Shown here: positions 1-10,933 of the stretch, one piece after another
Position numbering within the stretch: position 1 is the stretch's first letter
How the letters are laid out: each line of letters opens with the position of its first letter
Assembly (NCBI GenBank): GCA_029844215.1
Contig: CM056726.1
Span: 73,523,548 to 73,587,547, forward strand
Source: Przewalskia tangutica
Lineage: Eukaryota > Streptophyta > Magnoliopsida > Solanales > Solanaceae
Reading direction: 5' to 3'
DNA length: 64,000 nucleotides
Notes under the pieces: model-generated
What the model was told of the DNA's origin: nothing
The model's database searches: none
The model's input: the letters and a program-made list of their open reading frames with translations, nothing else
Translations under genes and position numbers: made by a program

Positions 1-351
1 CATAAAGCCGTTATAACACTTTATGTTTTAAATCAATCAAATACGTTTAGCACATGTACGTCTACCGTACTACATAGTTCACACATATCATGCTAGAAGA
101 GATAGGAAGAGGTTCACATACCTCGCGATGAGTATCGACTAATAGCAAAACGCTCCAAGTACTTCCAACCGCTCGGCTACTCCTAAGCCATGTTTATCGC
201 GCCACACTTAGTACTTCAACCTATAAGGCCACAAGGCGCTTATTAACATTTTGGTCTAATGGTATAATATTGTACATAAAATTGAAGATTCTCCTTCCCG
301 CAACATGAGCAAATCTCCTCCTCTATCGAGGCCGGCTACCAAGCCAACCAA

Positions 352-365
352 GGGGGGGGGGGGGG
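352..365. repeat. Homopolymer run of 14 G
   Basis: An uninterrupted run of about 14 G (C on the LTR strand) lies inside TE-1. Sister LTRs have shorter runs at the same place (for example the G run near 47310), so its length is probably variable or poorly sequenced. Confidence 0.8.
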
Positions 366-1078
366 TTATACGTCTAACCCTAACGGGTACAATTCTACTC
401 CACAGTACTACTACACAAGTCTACTATAATACAGCCCTATGTAATTACAGTTCAGTACTCTTCTTTCGAAAAGGTTTCTTATTATTCATGCTTAAGTCCA
501 AAGACATTGCCGACAACAACGTTCAGTTCTATATATATAGTATACTTCAACTATATAGTCTAACAATCATGTAATTTCCAATTACAATAGAGGGACAAGA
601 TATTTACCTCGATAAGCCCATAATTATCCTAGTTTAAATGTCGATCCTGAGCAAGGTTTAGCTCCTACTCAGGCGCCCGACTCCTCCAAACAACCCTTAG
701 AAGTTCTAACCAACTTCTACTTATGACTTCAACTACGGTGAAGATTTTCCTTAGGGTTTCGGTTTTGTGACGGAAGTATAATAGTATTTCGGCTTTTCAG
801 ATAGGTATAACCTTAGAATACTACAAGGTATACGGCTAAGGTAATTTGGGCATTATAACAATACTTTGAGAGTATTTCTACCAAGAGGGGGTATTATACT
901 AAAGCAAGTGGGGGTACCACGGCTAGCACCCCAAGGAGTGTGGCTACCCTCTACTACCCCACTGTGGGGAACTCTCGCCAAAGGGGTGAGTGCCGAGAAC
1001 AACAACCAGAGAGGGGGAGGGAGATTTTACCACTTAGAGATTTGTGTAAAGTCTGACGAATTCATCATAGGGAGAGGG

Positions 1079-1086
1079 TATTTATA
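1079..1086 (-). promoter_or_regulatory. LTR TATA box of TE-1
   Basis: TATAAATA on the minus strand, about 400 bp into the LTR, preceded by the TTGGCCATTGGTTGG-type block found upstream of the TATA box in family P LTRs. It probably drives the element's transcript. Confidence 0.7.
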
Positions 1087-2903
1087 GGTCAAGGATGGCC
1101 AACCAAAGGCCAAGATTAAACCAAGTGTTAGGCAAGTGTAGGGCTAGGATTTATTACACACAAATATCCTACCAACCCTTGACTTTAGCCAAGGCACAAA
1201 AAACGTGCCTTACTAGCCCATTTCGTCAATCTATCACACTAATGAGAGGGTGCCAAGTGGCGCCTCTTGTTGGTCCAAAATGTTTCGCCTCTAAAAATCC
1301 GCAAAAATAAAAATGACATAGCCGAAATTCCCTACAAAAGTCGTGGAAAACATTTCATTTAAAAACGACTCTAATCGGGTGTTGTGAACAAATTTAATTC
1401 GGCCAAGCCACTTTGCCTACTCAAGGCTTTAAACTTTTATACGTACGCCCTCACGTACATACTCTGGAAATACGGGGTATAACACCCGCATGAGGTATTC
1501 CTCGCATCGGGGGTAGCTAACCCGCAGTATCCTGCTGGACTCCCGCAGTCCGCATAGTCACATAGACCGCATAGTCACACAGACCGCATGAGGCATTCCT
1601 CGACGGATAATACACCGAATGATGAATCTCGAACTCCCGCAGCTCGCATAGTCACACGCATCGCATAGGCCGTATAGACCCGCATCGAGGTGGAAAGTCT
1701 CGGCATCATAACAAGTCGTGGCATGATATAATAGCAGTACAATGGGCTTATCATTTAACAACGTAAGCACAACAAGAATAACCCCCTATCACAAGACACT
1801 AACACACGTAGCATCATAACATGTTTACTTATCAAACCATCTTACTACACTTTTCAGAAATCAATACAAGACTTTCATAAACAAATAAGTAAACCGTTCT
1901 TTTTATCTTTCTTAAGTCGTTATACCTAACTTCCCATAAAGCTAGTATAACTCTTTAAGCTTTTAAAACCAAGTATTACTTCTCTTTCAAAAATGATTCA
2001 TAACTCTTTTGAACTACTTCAAGATTCTTATTATTTAAAACTCAAGTCAAAAGACATCAGAGTAAAACCAATTTTAGTTAACACACGTACGTCTACCGTA
2101 CTATATATATATATAAAAAATATAATGCTCAAGAGGATAAGAAGAATCACATACCTCCTCGGCGAAATCCACCTGCCAAGTCGAATATGTCGCGCGCAGA
2201 GTATCAACCTATAATAGTCAAATACGTCTATCAACGTCTAGACTACTCTGTAGAATATTCTAAGCAGAAGGTTTTCTATTCTACAGAAAATTGGGCAGCA
2301 CTTCCCTATCCGCTAAACTACACAAGTCTACTGTAAATACAGTCCTATGTAAGTACAGTTCAATTCACTTCTTTTACCATCCTTCTACATATCTTATACT
2401 CATTTCTATACTACTACAGTATGTAATCTCCAATTACAATAGAAGGACAAGATATTTACCTCGATAAGCCCAAAATTATCCAAGTTAAATGTCGATCCTG
2501 AACAACGTTTAGCTCCTAATTTGCACGCTCTGATAGCACCAAGAAACCCTTAGAAGTTTCCAACAACTTCTACTTAATACTTCAACCAACTATGAAGATT
2601 TCCCTAGGGTTTCGTTTTGTGACTAAAGGATATAAAGTAGTATTTATGGGCTTTTAGTATAGAGGTAACTTTGGAATACTACAAGGGATTTTTTTAGGCT
2701 AAGGTATTTTGGAATAGTAACACTACTAGAAGACAATTTTTCTACCATGGGGCTTTGACTAAACAACTAGGAAAGGGGAGAGGGTGCTTTGACGAAAGCT
2801 TCCAAAAGGGGAAGCTTGGACGAAAGCTTTACTACAAAGGGGGAAGGATTTTGTGACTTGGAAGTTGTGTTTGTGGATGAAGAAGTCTTGCACAAGAGGG
2901 GGG

Positions 2904-2911
2904 TATTTATA
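2904..2911 (-). promoter_or_regulatory. LTR TATA box of TE-2
   Basis: TATAAATA on the minus strand at the same relative place as in the other family P LTRs, roughly 490 bp from the LTR start. Confidence 0.65.
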
Positions 2912-2991
2912 GAACCACCAAGGGCCAAGATTAAAGCAAGTGGAGGGTGTAGATTAGATAGCTTGTGTGAGGGGAGTCTTCCACCAAGTGT

Positions 2992-3055
2992 CCACCACAA
3001 AATTGGGACATATGTACACCACAACATTGGAACATATGTCCACCACAACAATGAG
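2992..3055. repeat. Imperfect ~25-bp tandem repeat in TE-2 LTR
   Basis: Three imperfect units share CCACCACAA followed by a TTGGGACATATGT-like part. They sit upstream of the TATA box of the minus-strand LTR, so they are a possible U3 enhancer-type repeat. This repeat is not seen in the other LTRs of the window. Confidence 0.6.
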
Positions 3056-3400
3056 CCATGTGGCCATCCACATGGCTCACAAAAACCGTCCACCACCTAC
3101 TCCCACTCACTCAAAGAAAATATCTTCCAAGACTTGACTATTTGACTTGTCCACTAGCCCAACATTTTCGTCCAACCCATGCCACCTAAGGGTGACACAT
3201 GTCGCCCTCCTATTGGTCCAAAATATTTCATCTCTCGGAAAAATCCGTAATCGGTTAAAATATTAAAAACGTAGAATTTCCTTCACAAGGTTCGGAATCT
3301 TTTCCGTTGAAAGTTCACAATTTCATCCTAAACCTAATTAGGGCTTAAACAATTGTACGTACGTCCTCACATACATACTCTGGAAATAAGGGGTATAACA

Positions 3401-3435
3401 TTCTCCCCTCCTTAGAAACATTCGTCCCGAATGTT
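3401..3435 (-). promoter_or_regulatory. TE-2 polypurine tract and adjoining hairpin
   Basis: On the minus strand AAGGAGGGGAGAA ends directly at the 3' LTR, as expected of a plus-strand primer. Just upstream, 3417-3435 is a perfect hairpin with arms AACATTCG/CGAATGTT and a 3-base loop. The same pair of elements precedes every 3' LTR in this window. Confidence 0.8.
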
Positions 3436-3480
3436 CCTACTAGATTCAATCAAATCAGAAACGACATAGGTCCTCACAAC

Positions 3481-3705
3481 TTAACAATTTGTAACTGCCA
3501 CACATGGCCACAACACAACACTTAAGCATATATGGGGAAAAAAAATTAAAACCAGCAAGTAGGAAAGTGAGTTACCTGGAGGTGTGGGGAATAAGTGAGG
3601 ATACCTCTGCCTCATGTCCTCCTCTGCTTCCCACGTCATCTCCTCCCTGTTCTCGTTCTGCCATAAGACCTTGACGGAAGCCACATCCTTCGTCCGCAAC
3701 CGCCT
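3481..3705 (-). pseudogene. TE-2 integrase C-terminus / chromodomain-like tail (5' part cut off)
   Basis: The minus-strand frame reads RLRTKDVASVKVLWQNE, then MTWEAEEDMRQRYPHLF, then a short hydrophobic tail before a stop. This is the characteristic end of Ty3/gypsy pol in plant chromovirus-like elements, where a V-K-V-L-W strand and an E-x-x-T-W-E-x-E-x-D-M helix end in YPxLF. In the live element it would follow the integrase core and help choose insertion sites. The upstream part is missing because TE-3 is inserted at 3708. The visible part has no stop or frameshift, so TE-2 may have had intact pol. Family assignment is from motifs only; Tekay/Del-type is likely but not proven. Confidence 0.85.
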
Positions 3706-3707
3706 AA

Positions 3708-6101
3708 TGTTATACCCCGTATTTCCAGCGTATGTACGTGAGGACGTACGTACAGAAGTTTAGCCTTAGTTAGGCACTATGGACGAAAATATTGTGCACA
3801 ACACTCAAAAAGAATAATTTTTCGACGAAACGTTTTACAAAACTTGCGAAGGGAAAATTACGGCTATGTCATTTCTAATTTTTGCGGATTTTTTCCGAGA
3901 GACGAAACATTTTGGACCAACGAGAGGGCGACACTTGTCACCCTCTAGTTGGCGGATTTGAGGCGTCCATTTGGACGATTTTGTGGCTTGTTTTGTCAAA
4001 GAGTTGGTAGGATATTTTTGTGTAGTAGATGGATACGGACACTTGCCTAAATCCTCACCCTACACTTGCATAGCACTTGGCTTCATCTTGGCCATTGGTT
4101 GGCCTTTGGTTGGCCTATAAATACTCCCCTAACTTGAAGGTTTTCTTCATCCATAAATCAATTCTCCAAGTCTTGAAAATCCTCCCCCTCTCCTTGTAGT
4201 ATTCTCGTCCAAGAGTCCTCCCCCTCCCCCTTGAGAAGGCCCTTGGACGAATACCCCCCCCCCCCACCCTCTGTAGAAGTTGCCTTCTAGTATAGTTACT
4301 ATACCAAAATACCCTAGCCCAAATCCCTTATAGTATTTTAGTAGGAGTTGTTAGAAACTTCTAAGGGTTTCTTGGAGCTATCGGAGCGTGCAATTAGGAG
4401 CTAAACCTTGCTCAGGATCGACATTTAACTTGGATAATTTTTGGGCTTATCGAGGTAAATACTCTTGTCCTTCTATTGTAATTGGATATTACATATAAGA
4501 ATAGTTAAGACTTGAGTATAAGATATAGAAGAATATTAAAGAATAGAATTGAACTGTTATCACAGTAGAAGGGTATAAATGAAGAATAATTGAACTGTAC
4601 TTACATAGGACTGTTTTCACAGTAGACTTGAGTAGCTCGACGGGTAGGGAAGTGCTGCCCAATTTTCCGTAGAATAGAGAACCCTCTCGCTTAGAATCAC
4701 ATGTAATAGTCTAGATGTTGATAGACGTATTTGACTATTATAGGCTGATTCTCTGCGCGCGACATATTCGACTTGGCAGGTGGATTTCGCCGAGAAGGTA
4801 TGTGATTCTTTCTATACTCCTGAGCATGATATTTTAAAATATATATATATATAGTACGGTAGACGTACGTGTGTTAACTGAACGTAGTTATACGGCAATG
4901 TCTTTTGACTTAAGCCTGAATAATAAGAACCTTGAAGTATTTCAAAAGAATTATGAATCATTTTTAAAAGAAGAGTAATACTGGATTTTTAAACAGAAAG
5001 CTTAAGAGTTATACTAGCTTTATGGGAAGTTAGGTATAACGACTTAAGAAAGATAAAAGGAACGGTTTTACTTATTTGTGTATGAAAATCTTGTATTGAC
5101 TTCTGCAAAGTATAGTAAGATGGTTTGATAAGTAGACATGTGATGATACTATGTGGGTTAGTGTCTTGTGATGTTATTCTTGTTGTGCTTACGTTATTAA
5201 ACGCTAACACCGTTGTACTGTTATTATATCACATACCCCCTTGACTTGTTATACCGAGGGCTTGCCACCCTTGATGCAGGTCTATACGGCCTATGCGGTC
5301 TGTGTGACTACGCGAGTCAGCGGAGTTCCAGGATTGATCATTCCGGTATTTTATCCCGACGCGGGATGCCCTATGCGCGTTCGTGACTATGCGGTCTATT
5401 GAGACTATGCGATCGCGTAGTCCAAGAGGTACCGGTTAGCTACCCCGATGCGAGGAATACCTCATGCGAGTCATGTGTGACCTATGCGGATCGCGGAGTC
5501 CGTGATTAGGCACGATAATGATACTATGGGCGATCGCCTTGCTTCGATCATTCGCGCCTAGAAAAGACTGCTACGCTTACCTATTATTGTTCTTGTTTGT
5601 AGCACTATGTGCAATTGAACTAATTGTATTTGCAAATGGTTTTAAATACTTTGATTTCATTTAAGTACTTTACAGTTTCACATACTTGGTACCTAGATCG
5701 ACCTCCTTCTGGTTGCGTCATGCCGCAGTAAGGGCAAGCAGTGCGAGATCCGCCTCCTTCGGATCTTTTGAGTTGGTGTCCGGAGGGCGATCTTCTCCGG
5801 AGGCTCGACTTTTGGGTATGATCTCCCTGTTGTATCTAGTTTTGTTCTGTCAGGGTATGGCGGGGCCCTGTCCCGCCATAGTTGTTTATCTTCTTAGAGG
5901 TCTGTAGTCCTATTGTACAGTTGGGATGTAACTGCTAAACCATGTTTATATATATATGCCGAAAGGCGACATTTTCTCACATAAAACTGTGTCTCATTTT
6001 ACAACTGTTTCATGTCTTGTTTTTATATTCCGCTGATTACTCTGATGTATGACTACTTAGGTTCCTGTAAGGCACCACCACGCCCCGAACGGGTCGTGAC
6101 A
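3708..6101 (+). mobile_element. TE-3: 5' LTR, family P (2.4 kb)
   Basis: Starts TGTTATACCCCGTATTTCC in the integrase tail of TE-2 and ends GGGTCGTGACA, followed after four bases by a tRNA primer site. It is therefore a 5' LTR. At 2394 bp it is about 1 kb shorter than the other complete family P LTRs. It carries a TATA box near 4116, a run of 12 C at 4254-4265, an AT-repeat near 4846, the conserved GTATGTG leader motif near 4798 and a GC-rich block near 5270-5500. The left flank CCTAA (3703-3707) is the expected duplication, but the right partner lies outside the window. TE-3 continues to the window end, split by TE-4. Confidence 0.9.
4116..4123 (+). promoter_or_regulatory. LTR TATA box of TE-3
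   Basis: TATAAATA after GCCATTGGTTGGCC and TTGGTTGGCC, about 410 bp into the LTR. The transcript would start some 30 bp downstream. Confidence 0.7.
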
Positions 6102-6105
6102 AAAG

Positions 6106-6116
6106 TGGTATCGAGC
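6106..6116 (+). promoter_or_regulatory. TE-3 primer-binding site
   Basis: TGGTATCGAGC lies four bases after the LTR end. It matches the plant initiator-Met tRNA primer site TGGTATCAGAGC except for one missing A, a difference shared by all primer sites here. Confidence 0.85.
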
Positions 6117-6301
6117 GCTTAATCCTGAAAGTGTCTACTGCATCGTATCTAGTAGAAGTTCGATTATCGTGTGTTGTGCACCACACCAATAATCGTGAGG
6201 CTATAGGATATTTAGGATTGGTTTCATTCTTCTCACTCGAGATCGTGCCTTAGAGCCGTGTTATAAGTTGGACCTCTAACGTATTCCTTTTACTCATGCT
6301 T

Positions 6302-7217
6302 ATGCCTCCACGTAAGGCAACCCGCCAAAGCGGCAAGGCGGCCAGGAGTCGCTAGTAGGACGCCGAGAGTCACGTGGCACAGCCCGCTTACCCGAGGCGA
6401 TACCTCGACGGCGAGTTCCATGACGCCGCCCCAAAGAGAGACCACGCATTCGCTCCTCCAGCCCCACACCGCGGCAGGAGTTAGGGTACAAGGAGACGGC
6501 CCGCCATCGCCGTGATCGTGGCGAACATGAGGATAGGCCGGATGCAGCAGTCAGCCCACCCGTGAGTACCCGTGGTTCACCCGAGGCGTATAGTTTGAGG
6601 CTACGAGATTTCCTGAGTTGTACCCGCCGTAGTTTTACGGTCGAGGCCGAGGATGATCCGCAGGAGTTCATCCGCCGGCCATCTGAGGATTATGAGGTGA
6701 TCGGGCGCCGAGACCGAGTCCGTGATTCGGTTCGCATCGGCTGCGTGATACCACAGTCGATTGGTTTGATTCGTGGGAGTTATCCCGGGTAGAGCACGCG
6801 TCCCCAGCTACTTGGGATGAGTTCTCGGAGGCTTTCCTCACTCACTTCTTGCCTCCACATATGAGGAGGGCACGAGCCGACAGATTTTTGTTACTGAGAC
6901 AGAGAGGACGCACAGTTAGGGAGTACAATGTCGAGTTCGATTCTTTGGCTCGATATGTCCCTGCATTGGTAGCGGATATGGAGGATGCGGTGCATCGCTA
7001 CGCCACCGCTAGATGATTAAATGGCCGAAGTCTTGTGCGGTGTGGCTCTTCACCGTGCATGGACATTACCCGATGCAGTGCTCATGCACTTGGATGCGAG
7101 CGTAGAGACCGACGGGTCGACAGATATCAAGATCGTAAGGCCAAGACGGCACGGTTCTTTAGTAGTTCTCGGGGTGGATCACTCAGCTAGCCTAGATTTG
7201 CACCCCACACTCGGAGT
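6302..7217 (+). pseudogene. TE-3 gag, N-terminal and core part, broken
   Basis: ATG at 6302 opens MPPRKATRQSGKAARSR, the basic start typical of plant Ty3/gypsy gag, but a stop follows. The retrotransposon gag core is clear further down: RLRDTTVDWFDSW, then TWDEFSEAFLTHFLPP, then EYNVEFDSLARYVPAL and ADMEDAVHRY (about 6735-7010). These are the helices that pack the virus-like particle. Several stops and frameshifts split the frame, some at CAG/CG sites where sequence error is suspected. The C-terminal zinc knuckle lies 56 kb away at 63349, because TE-4 is inserted at 7218. The last in-place residues are a serine-rich linker typical of the region after the core. Confidence 0.85.
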
Positions 7218-7366
7218 CATTACACCCCGTAAGTCCAGGACATGTATAAGAGAATGTACGTAATGAAACAAGACTTGGAAAATTAGTACGAAACGAAGAA
7301 TTGTTTTTTCGACGGAAAATCTTCCGGACGTCGGAAAGGAAAAATGTTCGTTGTTGAGAATTTGAT
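7218..7366 (+). mobile_element. TE-4 LTRa, first 149 bp
   Basis: Matches the first part of LTRb (CACCCCGTAAGTCCAGGACA and onward). The terminal TG is altered: CATTACACC here against TGTTACACC in LTRb-d, so the exact start is uncertain by a few bases. The LTR breaks off at 7366 where TE-5 is inserted and resumes at 16776. Confidence 0.85.
7362..7366. repeat. TSD of TE-5, left copy (TTGAT)
   Basis: TTGAT directly before the LTR start TGTTATACC; the partner is at 16776-16780. Removing TE-5 and one copy restores the order seen in LTRb (near 22590). Confidence 0.95.
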
Positions 7367-10300
7367 TGTTATACCCCGTATTTCCAGAGTATGTACGTAA
7401 GGACGTACGTAGAAAATTTGAAACTTGAGAAAGTGGCTTGGCCGAATTTTATTTGTGCACAACACCCGGTTAGAGTCGTTTTTCGACGAAACGTTTTCAC
7501 AGCTTTCGTAGGGGAATTTCCGGCTATGACATTTCTAATTTTTGCGGATTTTTACGAGAGACGAAACAATTTTGACCAACAAGAGGGCGACACGTGTCAC
7601 CCTCTAATTGCGGAGTGGGCGGTAGTGTAGTGGACGAATTGGCCTTGTTGGTCGGGCGAGTTGGTAGGATATTTCAGTGTTAGTTGGTCAAGGACACTTG
7701 GGTGAATCTTGGCCTTACACTTGTGTAGCACTTGGCTCAATCTTGGCCATTGGTTGGCCTTCACTTGGCCTATAAATACCCATCCCTTTGAAGACTTATT
7801 CATCCATTCCTAAATAATCCTAAGTGTAAAATCCCTCCCTCTCCCCTCTTGTTGACTCGCCCAAGAGCCCTCTCCCCTTTGAAAGGCCCTCGGCCGAGCC
7901 CTCTACCCTCCTAGTAGTGTGGCCAAGTGCCCCCTAGCCTAGTTGCTGTCGTATAATACCCCCCTCTCTTGGTAGAAATACTCTCCAAAGTATTGTTATA
8001 ATGCCCCAATTACCTTAGCCAGATACCTTGTAGGATTCTAAGGTTATACGATACTAAAAGCCCGTAAATACTATTATACTTCCTTCCACAAAAACCGAAA
8101 CCCTAAGGAAAATCTCCACGCTTAGTTGGAGTATTAAGTAGAAGTTGGTTAGAACTTCTAAGGGTTGGTTGGAGCGGGTCGAGCACCTGAGTAGAGCTAA
8201 ACCTTGCTCAGATCGACATTTAAACTCGGATAATTATGGGCTTATCGAGGTAAATATCTTGTCCTCTATTGTAATTGGAAATTACATGATTGTTAGACTA
8301 TATAGTTGAAGTATACTATATATATAGAATCGAACGTTGTTGTCGGCAATGTCTTTGGACTTAAGCCCGAATAATAAGAAACCTTTTCGAAAGCAGAGTA
8401 CTGAACTGGATTTACATAGGACTGTATTACAGGAGACTTGTGTAGCTTTTCTGTGGAGTAGAATTGTACCCGTTCGGGTTAGATGTATAACCCCCGGTTG
8501 GCTTGGTAGCCTACCGATAAAGGAGGAGATTTACGCTGCGGGGGAGGTCTTCGAATTTTCGTAGAATGTTCTACGGCGGATCTAAATGTTAATAAGCGCC
8601 TTGTGGCCTTATAGGTTGAAGTACTACGTGTGGCGCGATCTACTGGCTAAGGAGTAGCCGACGGTTTGAAGTACTTGGAGCGTTTTGCTATTAGTCGATA
8701 CTCGTCGCGAGGTATGTGAACCTCTTCCTATCTCTTCTAGCATGATATGTGTGAACTATGTAGTACGGTAGACGTACATGTGCTAAATGTATTTGATTGG
8801 TGTAAAACATAAAGTGTTATAACGGCTTTATGGAAGTTGGTTATAACAGCTTTATGTTGGTAAGAAAATACATGTGGTTTTTAAAAGGTAACTGATTTGA
8901 ACTATAACTGGCTTGTTATGTATTAATAAAGAACTTGAAGTATTTCAAAAGATTTTTGAATCATTTTGAAAGAAGAAGTAATACTTGGTTTTTGAAACCT
9001 TAAGAGTTATACTAGCTTTATGGGAAGTTAGGTATAACGGCTTAAGAATGTTTTACTGATTTCGGAAATCGTAATGTATCGACAAACCAGCAGCGCGTTA
9101 ATAAAAGGAAATGTTTTGACAGATTAAGTATTATTAAAACCAGAGAAACTTCCATCCGCATAAGCTAAGATGAGACAAAATGATATTTCCTAGATCACTA
9201 CAGTAATAAGATTGTTATAAACAAGAATATCCTACTCACATATAAGACTTATGTTTCTCAGATTGTTTAAAAGAGAATTATATTCTTAAATGAATAAGAC
9301 TATGAACTACGAAACCTTTCTAAAATAAGAAACTTGAACATTGGAAATTAGGCAAACTTGAACATTGGAAAAGAATGTTGCTACTTGATTTTACAAAGAG
9401 AAGTAATTGATTTACTTTGAAAAAGATAATCACTCTATTTTTATAGACTACGGGTATTGTGTGATTTTTGTGAAGTAACGTATCTTTTAAAGATTTAATG
9501 TATGAAGTACTTGGGGATAGAAATTCAACTTGTTAGTAAAGTACCTTGTGTGAATAACTTGATTGTATTGGTTTGTGATAGCCTTGTAATACTTTCTTGT
9601 TGATTTGATGAGTAAGCATGTTAGGATGCTACGTGTGTTAGTATCTTGTGATTATTATGTAAGGGGGTTATTATTGTTGTGCTTACGTTGTTAAACGTTA
9701 AGCCCGCAGAATCGCTATTATATCACATACCCTTTGACTTATTATACCGAGGGCTTGCCACCCTTGATGCGGGTCTTTACGGCCTATGCGGTCCTCGTGA
9801 CTATGCGGAGTGCGGTAGCTCCAGGATTGATCATTCCGGGTGTTTAGCCTGATGCGGGGGATTCCCTATGCGGTCCTGTTGAGACTATGCGGTCTTTTGA
9901 GACTATGCGGTTGCGGAGCCTGGCGGATACCGGGGTTAAGCGCCTCGACGCGGTATACCTCAAAGCGATGCAGGACCATGATTCGAGGAATACCTCACGC
10001 GGTCCGTGGGACCTGCGCGAGCTGCGAGTTCCAGGATAGACGCACATTGATATTGCGGCGAGTGGCCGCCGATTACGTGGTGCGGTAGAAAGACCTCGGG
10101 ATACGCCATGGTATTTTTGGTACGCTGGTCTTAGTAGTCGGCTATGCCTTCGCACTTGCCCCGCACGGTTTTATTGTGATAACTTTGAGGCGTGAGTCCC
10201 CGACTTGACATGATCGCTATTTATTGTGAATCGTAGTTTGGTTATCATACATGTCTCCCGCTTTATATAGACTACTATGATTTCATTTACGATTTATTTT

Positions 10301-10729
10301 CGATCCACATACTGCAATTGGCCAGATCGACTCCTCGGGCTGCGTTCATGCCGCAGTAAAGGTACACCATCGTTGATCCTCGCTCTTAGGGTCACAGTCA
10401 AGTTGGGAAAGCCCGCTTCTCCGAGGCTTATCTTCGTATAGTCCTCGTCGTTGTAGGTATTTACATTCAGGGTATGGCGGCCCCGCCCGCCATTGTTGTC
10501 GTATCTTTTCTTAGAGGTCCAGAAAATCACTGTAAGCGTGGTTTGTAAAAAGGATTAAACTGCTCATGTTGAAAGTTGTTATTTACATATATGCCGAAAG
10601 GCAAGTCTTTCTCGATTATTGTTTCATATTTCATAATATGTCTTGTATCGCTTTATGTTCCGATTACTGATGTTGTATCACTAGGGTGCCCGGTAAGGCA
10701 CCACCACGGGCCCGAATCGGGTCGTGACA
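7367..10729 (+). mobile_element. TE-5 5' LTR
   Basis: TGTTATACC at the start, GTCGTGACA at the end, then the primer site. Blocks in order: conserved TTTTTGCGGATTTTT region, TATA box, leader with GGGCTTATCGAGGTAAAT near 8230, GAGGTATGTG near 8709, CATAAAG/CTTTATG block near 8808, AT-rich stretch, and GC-rich hairpin block 9755-10030. Confidence 0.92.
7771..7778 (+). promoter_or_regulatory. TATA box, TE-5 5' LTR
   Basis: TATAAATA after CATTGGTTGGCC, 404 bp into the LTR; the likely promoter of the element. Confidence 0.72.
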
Positions 10730-10733
10730 AAAG

Positions 10734-10744
10734 TGGTATCGAGC
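10734..10744 (+). promoter_or_regulatory. TE-5 primer-binding site
   Basis: TGGTATCGAGC four bases after the LTR end. It fits the initiator-Met tRNA site except for the missing A. Confidence 0.85.
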
Positions 10745-10933
10745 GATTAATCCTCGGAAAGTGTCTACAGCATCGATCCAAGAGAGTCTTGATTATCGGT
10801 GTGTTGTGCACCACATCAATAATCGTGAGGCTACGTGGTATTTAGGATTGGTTTCTATTCTTCTCACTCGAGATCGTGCCTTAGAGCCGTGTTGTAAGTT
10901 GGACCCTCTCGACTAAATTATTTCCTTATCATT

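Larger units (their letters stand above)
1..1484 (-). mobile_element. TE-1: minus-strand family P LTR, cut by the window edge
   Basis: Read on the minus strand, this begins at 1484 with TGTTATACCCCGTATTTCC, the start shared by all family P LTRs here. It then follows the same order of blocks as the complete LTRs: a TATA box, a leader ending in GAGGTATGTG, and the CATAAAG/CTTTATG block. The other end lies left of the window. Directly upstream of its start (1485 onward) is the middle of another minus-strand LTR, not a polypurine tract. TE-1 is therefore either a solo LTR or the 5' LTR of an element inserted into the LTR of TE-2. Its target-site duplication cannot be checked because one side is missing. 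Confidence 0.85.
1485..3400 (-). mobile_element. TE-2: minus-strand 3' LTR (interrupted by TE-1)
   Basis: On the minus strand the LTR starts at 3400 with TGTTATACCCCTTATTTCC, directly after a polypurine tract and the integrase 3' end at 3401-3705, so it is the 3' LTR of an element lying to the right. It runs to 1485, in the GCGAGGAATACCTCATGCGG block of the LTR, where TE-1 interrupts it. The rest lies beyond TE-1 outside the window. Its body closely resembles the TE-3 LTR, including the AT-repeat near 2100 and the GACATATTCGACTTGGC block. TE-2 and TE-3 are thus one subfamily in opposite orientation. Confidence 0.85.

Noticed and set aside
6300..6671. 123-codon minus-strand frame opposite the TE-3 gag start.
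   Set aside because: Antisense shadow of the R/P-rich gag N-terminus; no motif of its own.
7213..7217. GGAGT/AACAC as target-site duplication of the TE-4 complex.
   Set aside because: The two flanks do not match, and the LTRa start is itself altered; no duplication can be claimed.
8711..8741. GTATGTG...TTCTAG as a complete tiny intron in the LTR leader.
   Set aside because: About 30 nt is too short for plant splicing; only the donor-like half is considered further.
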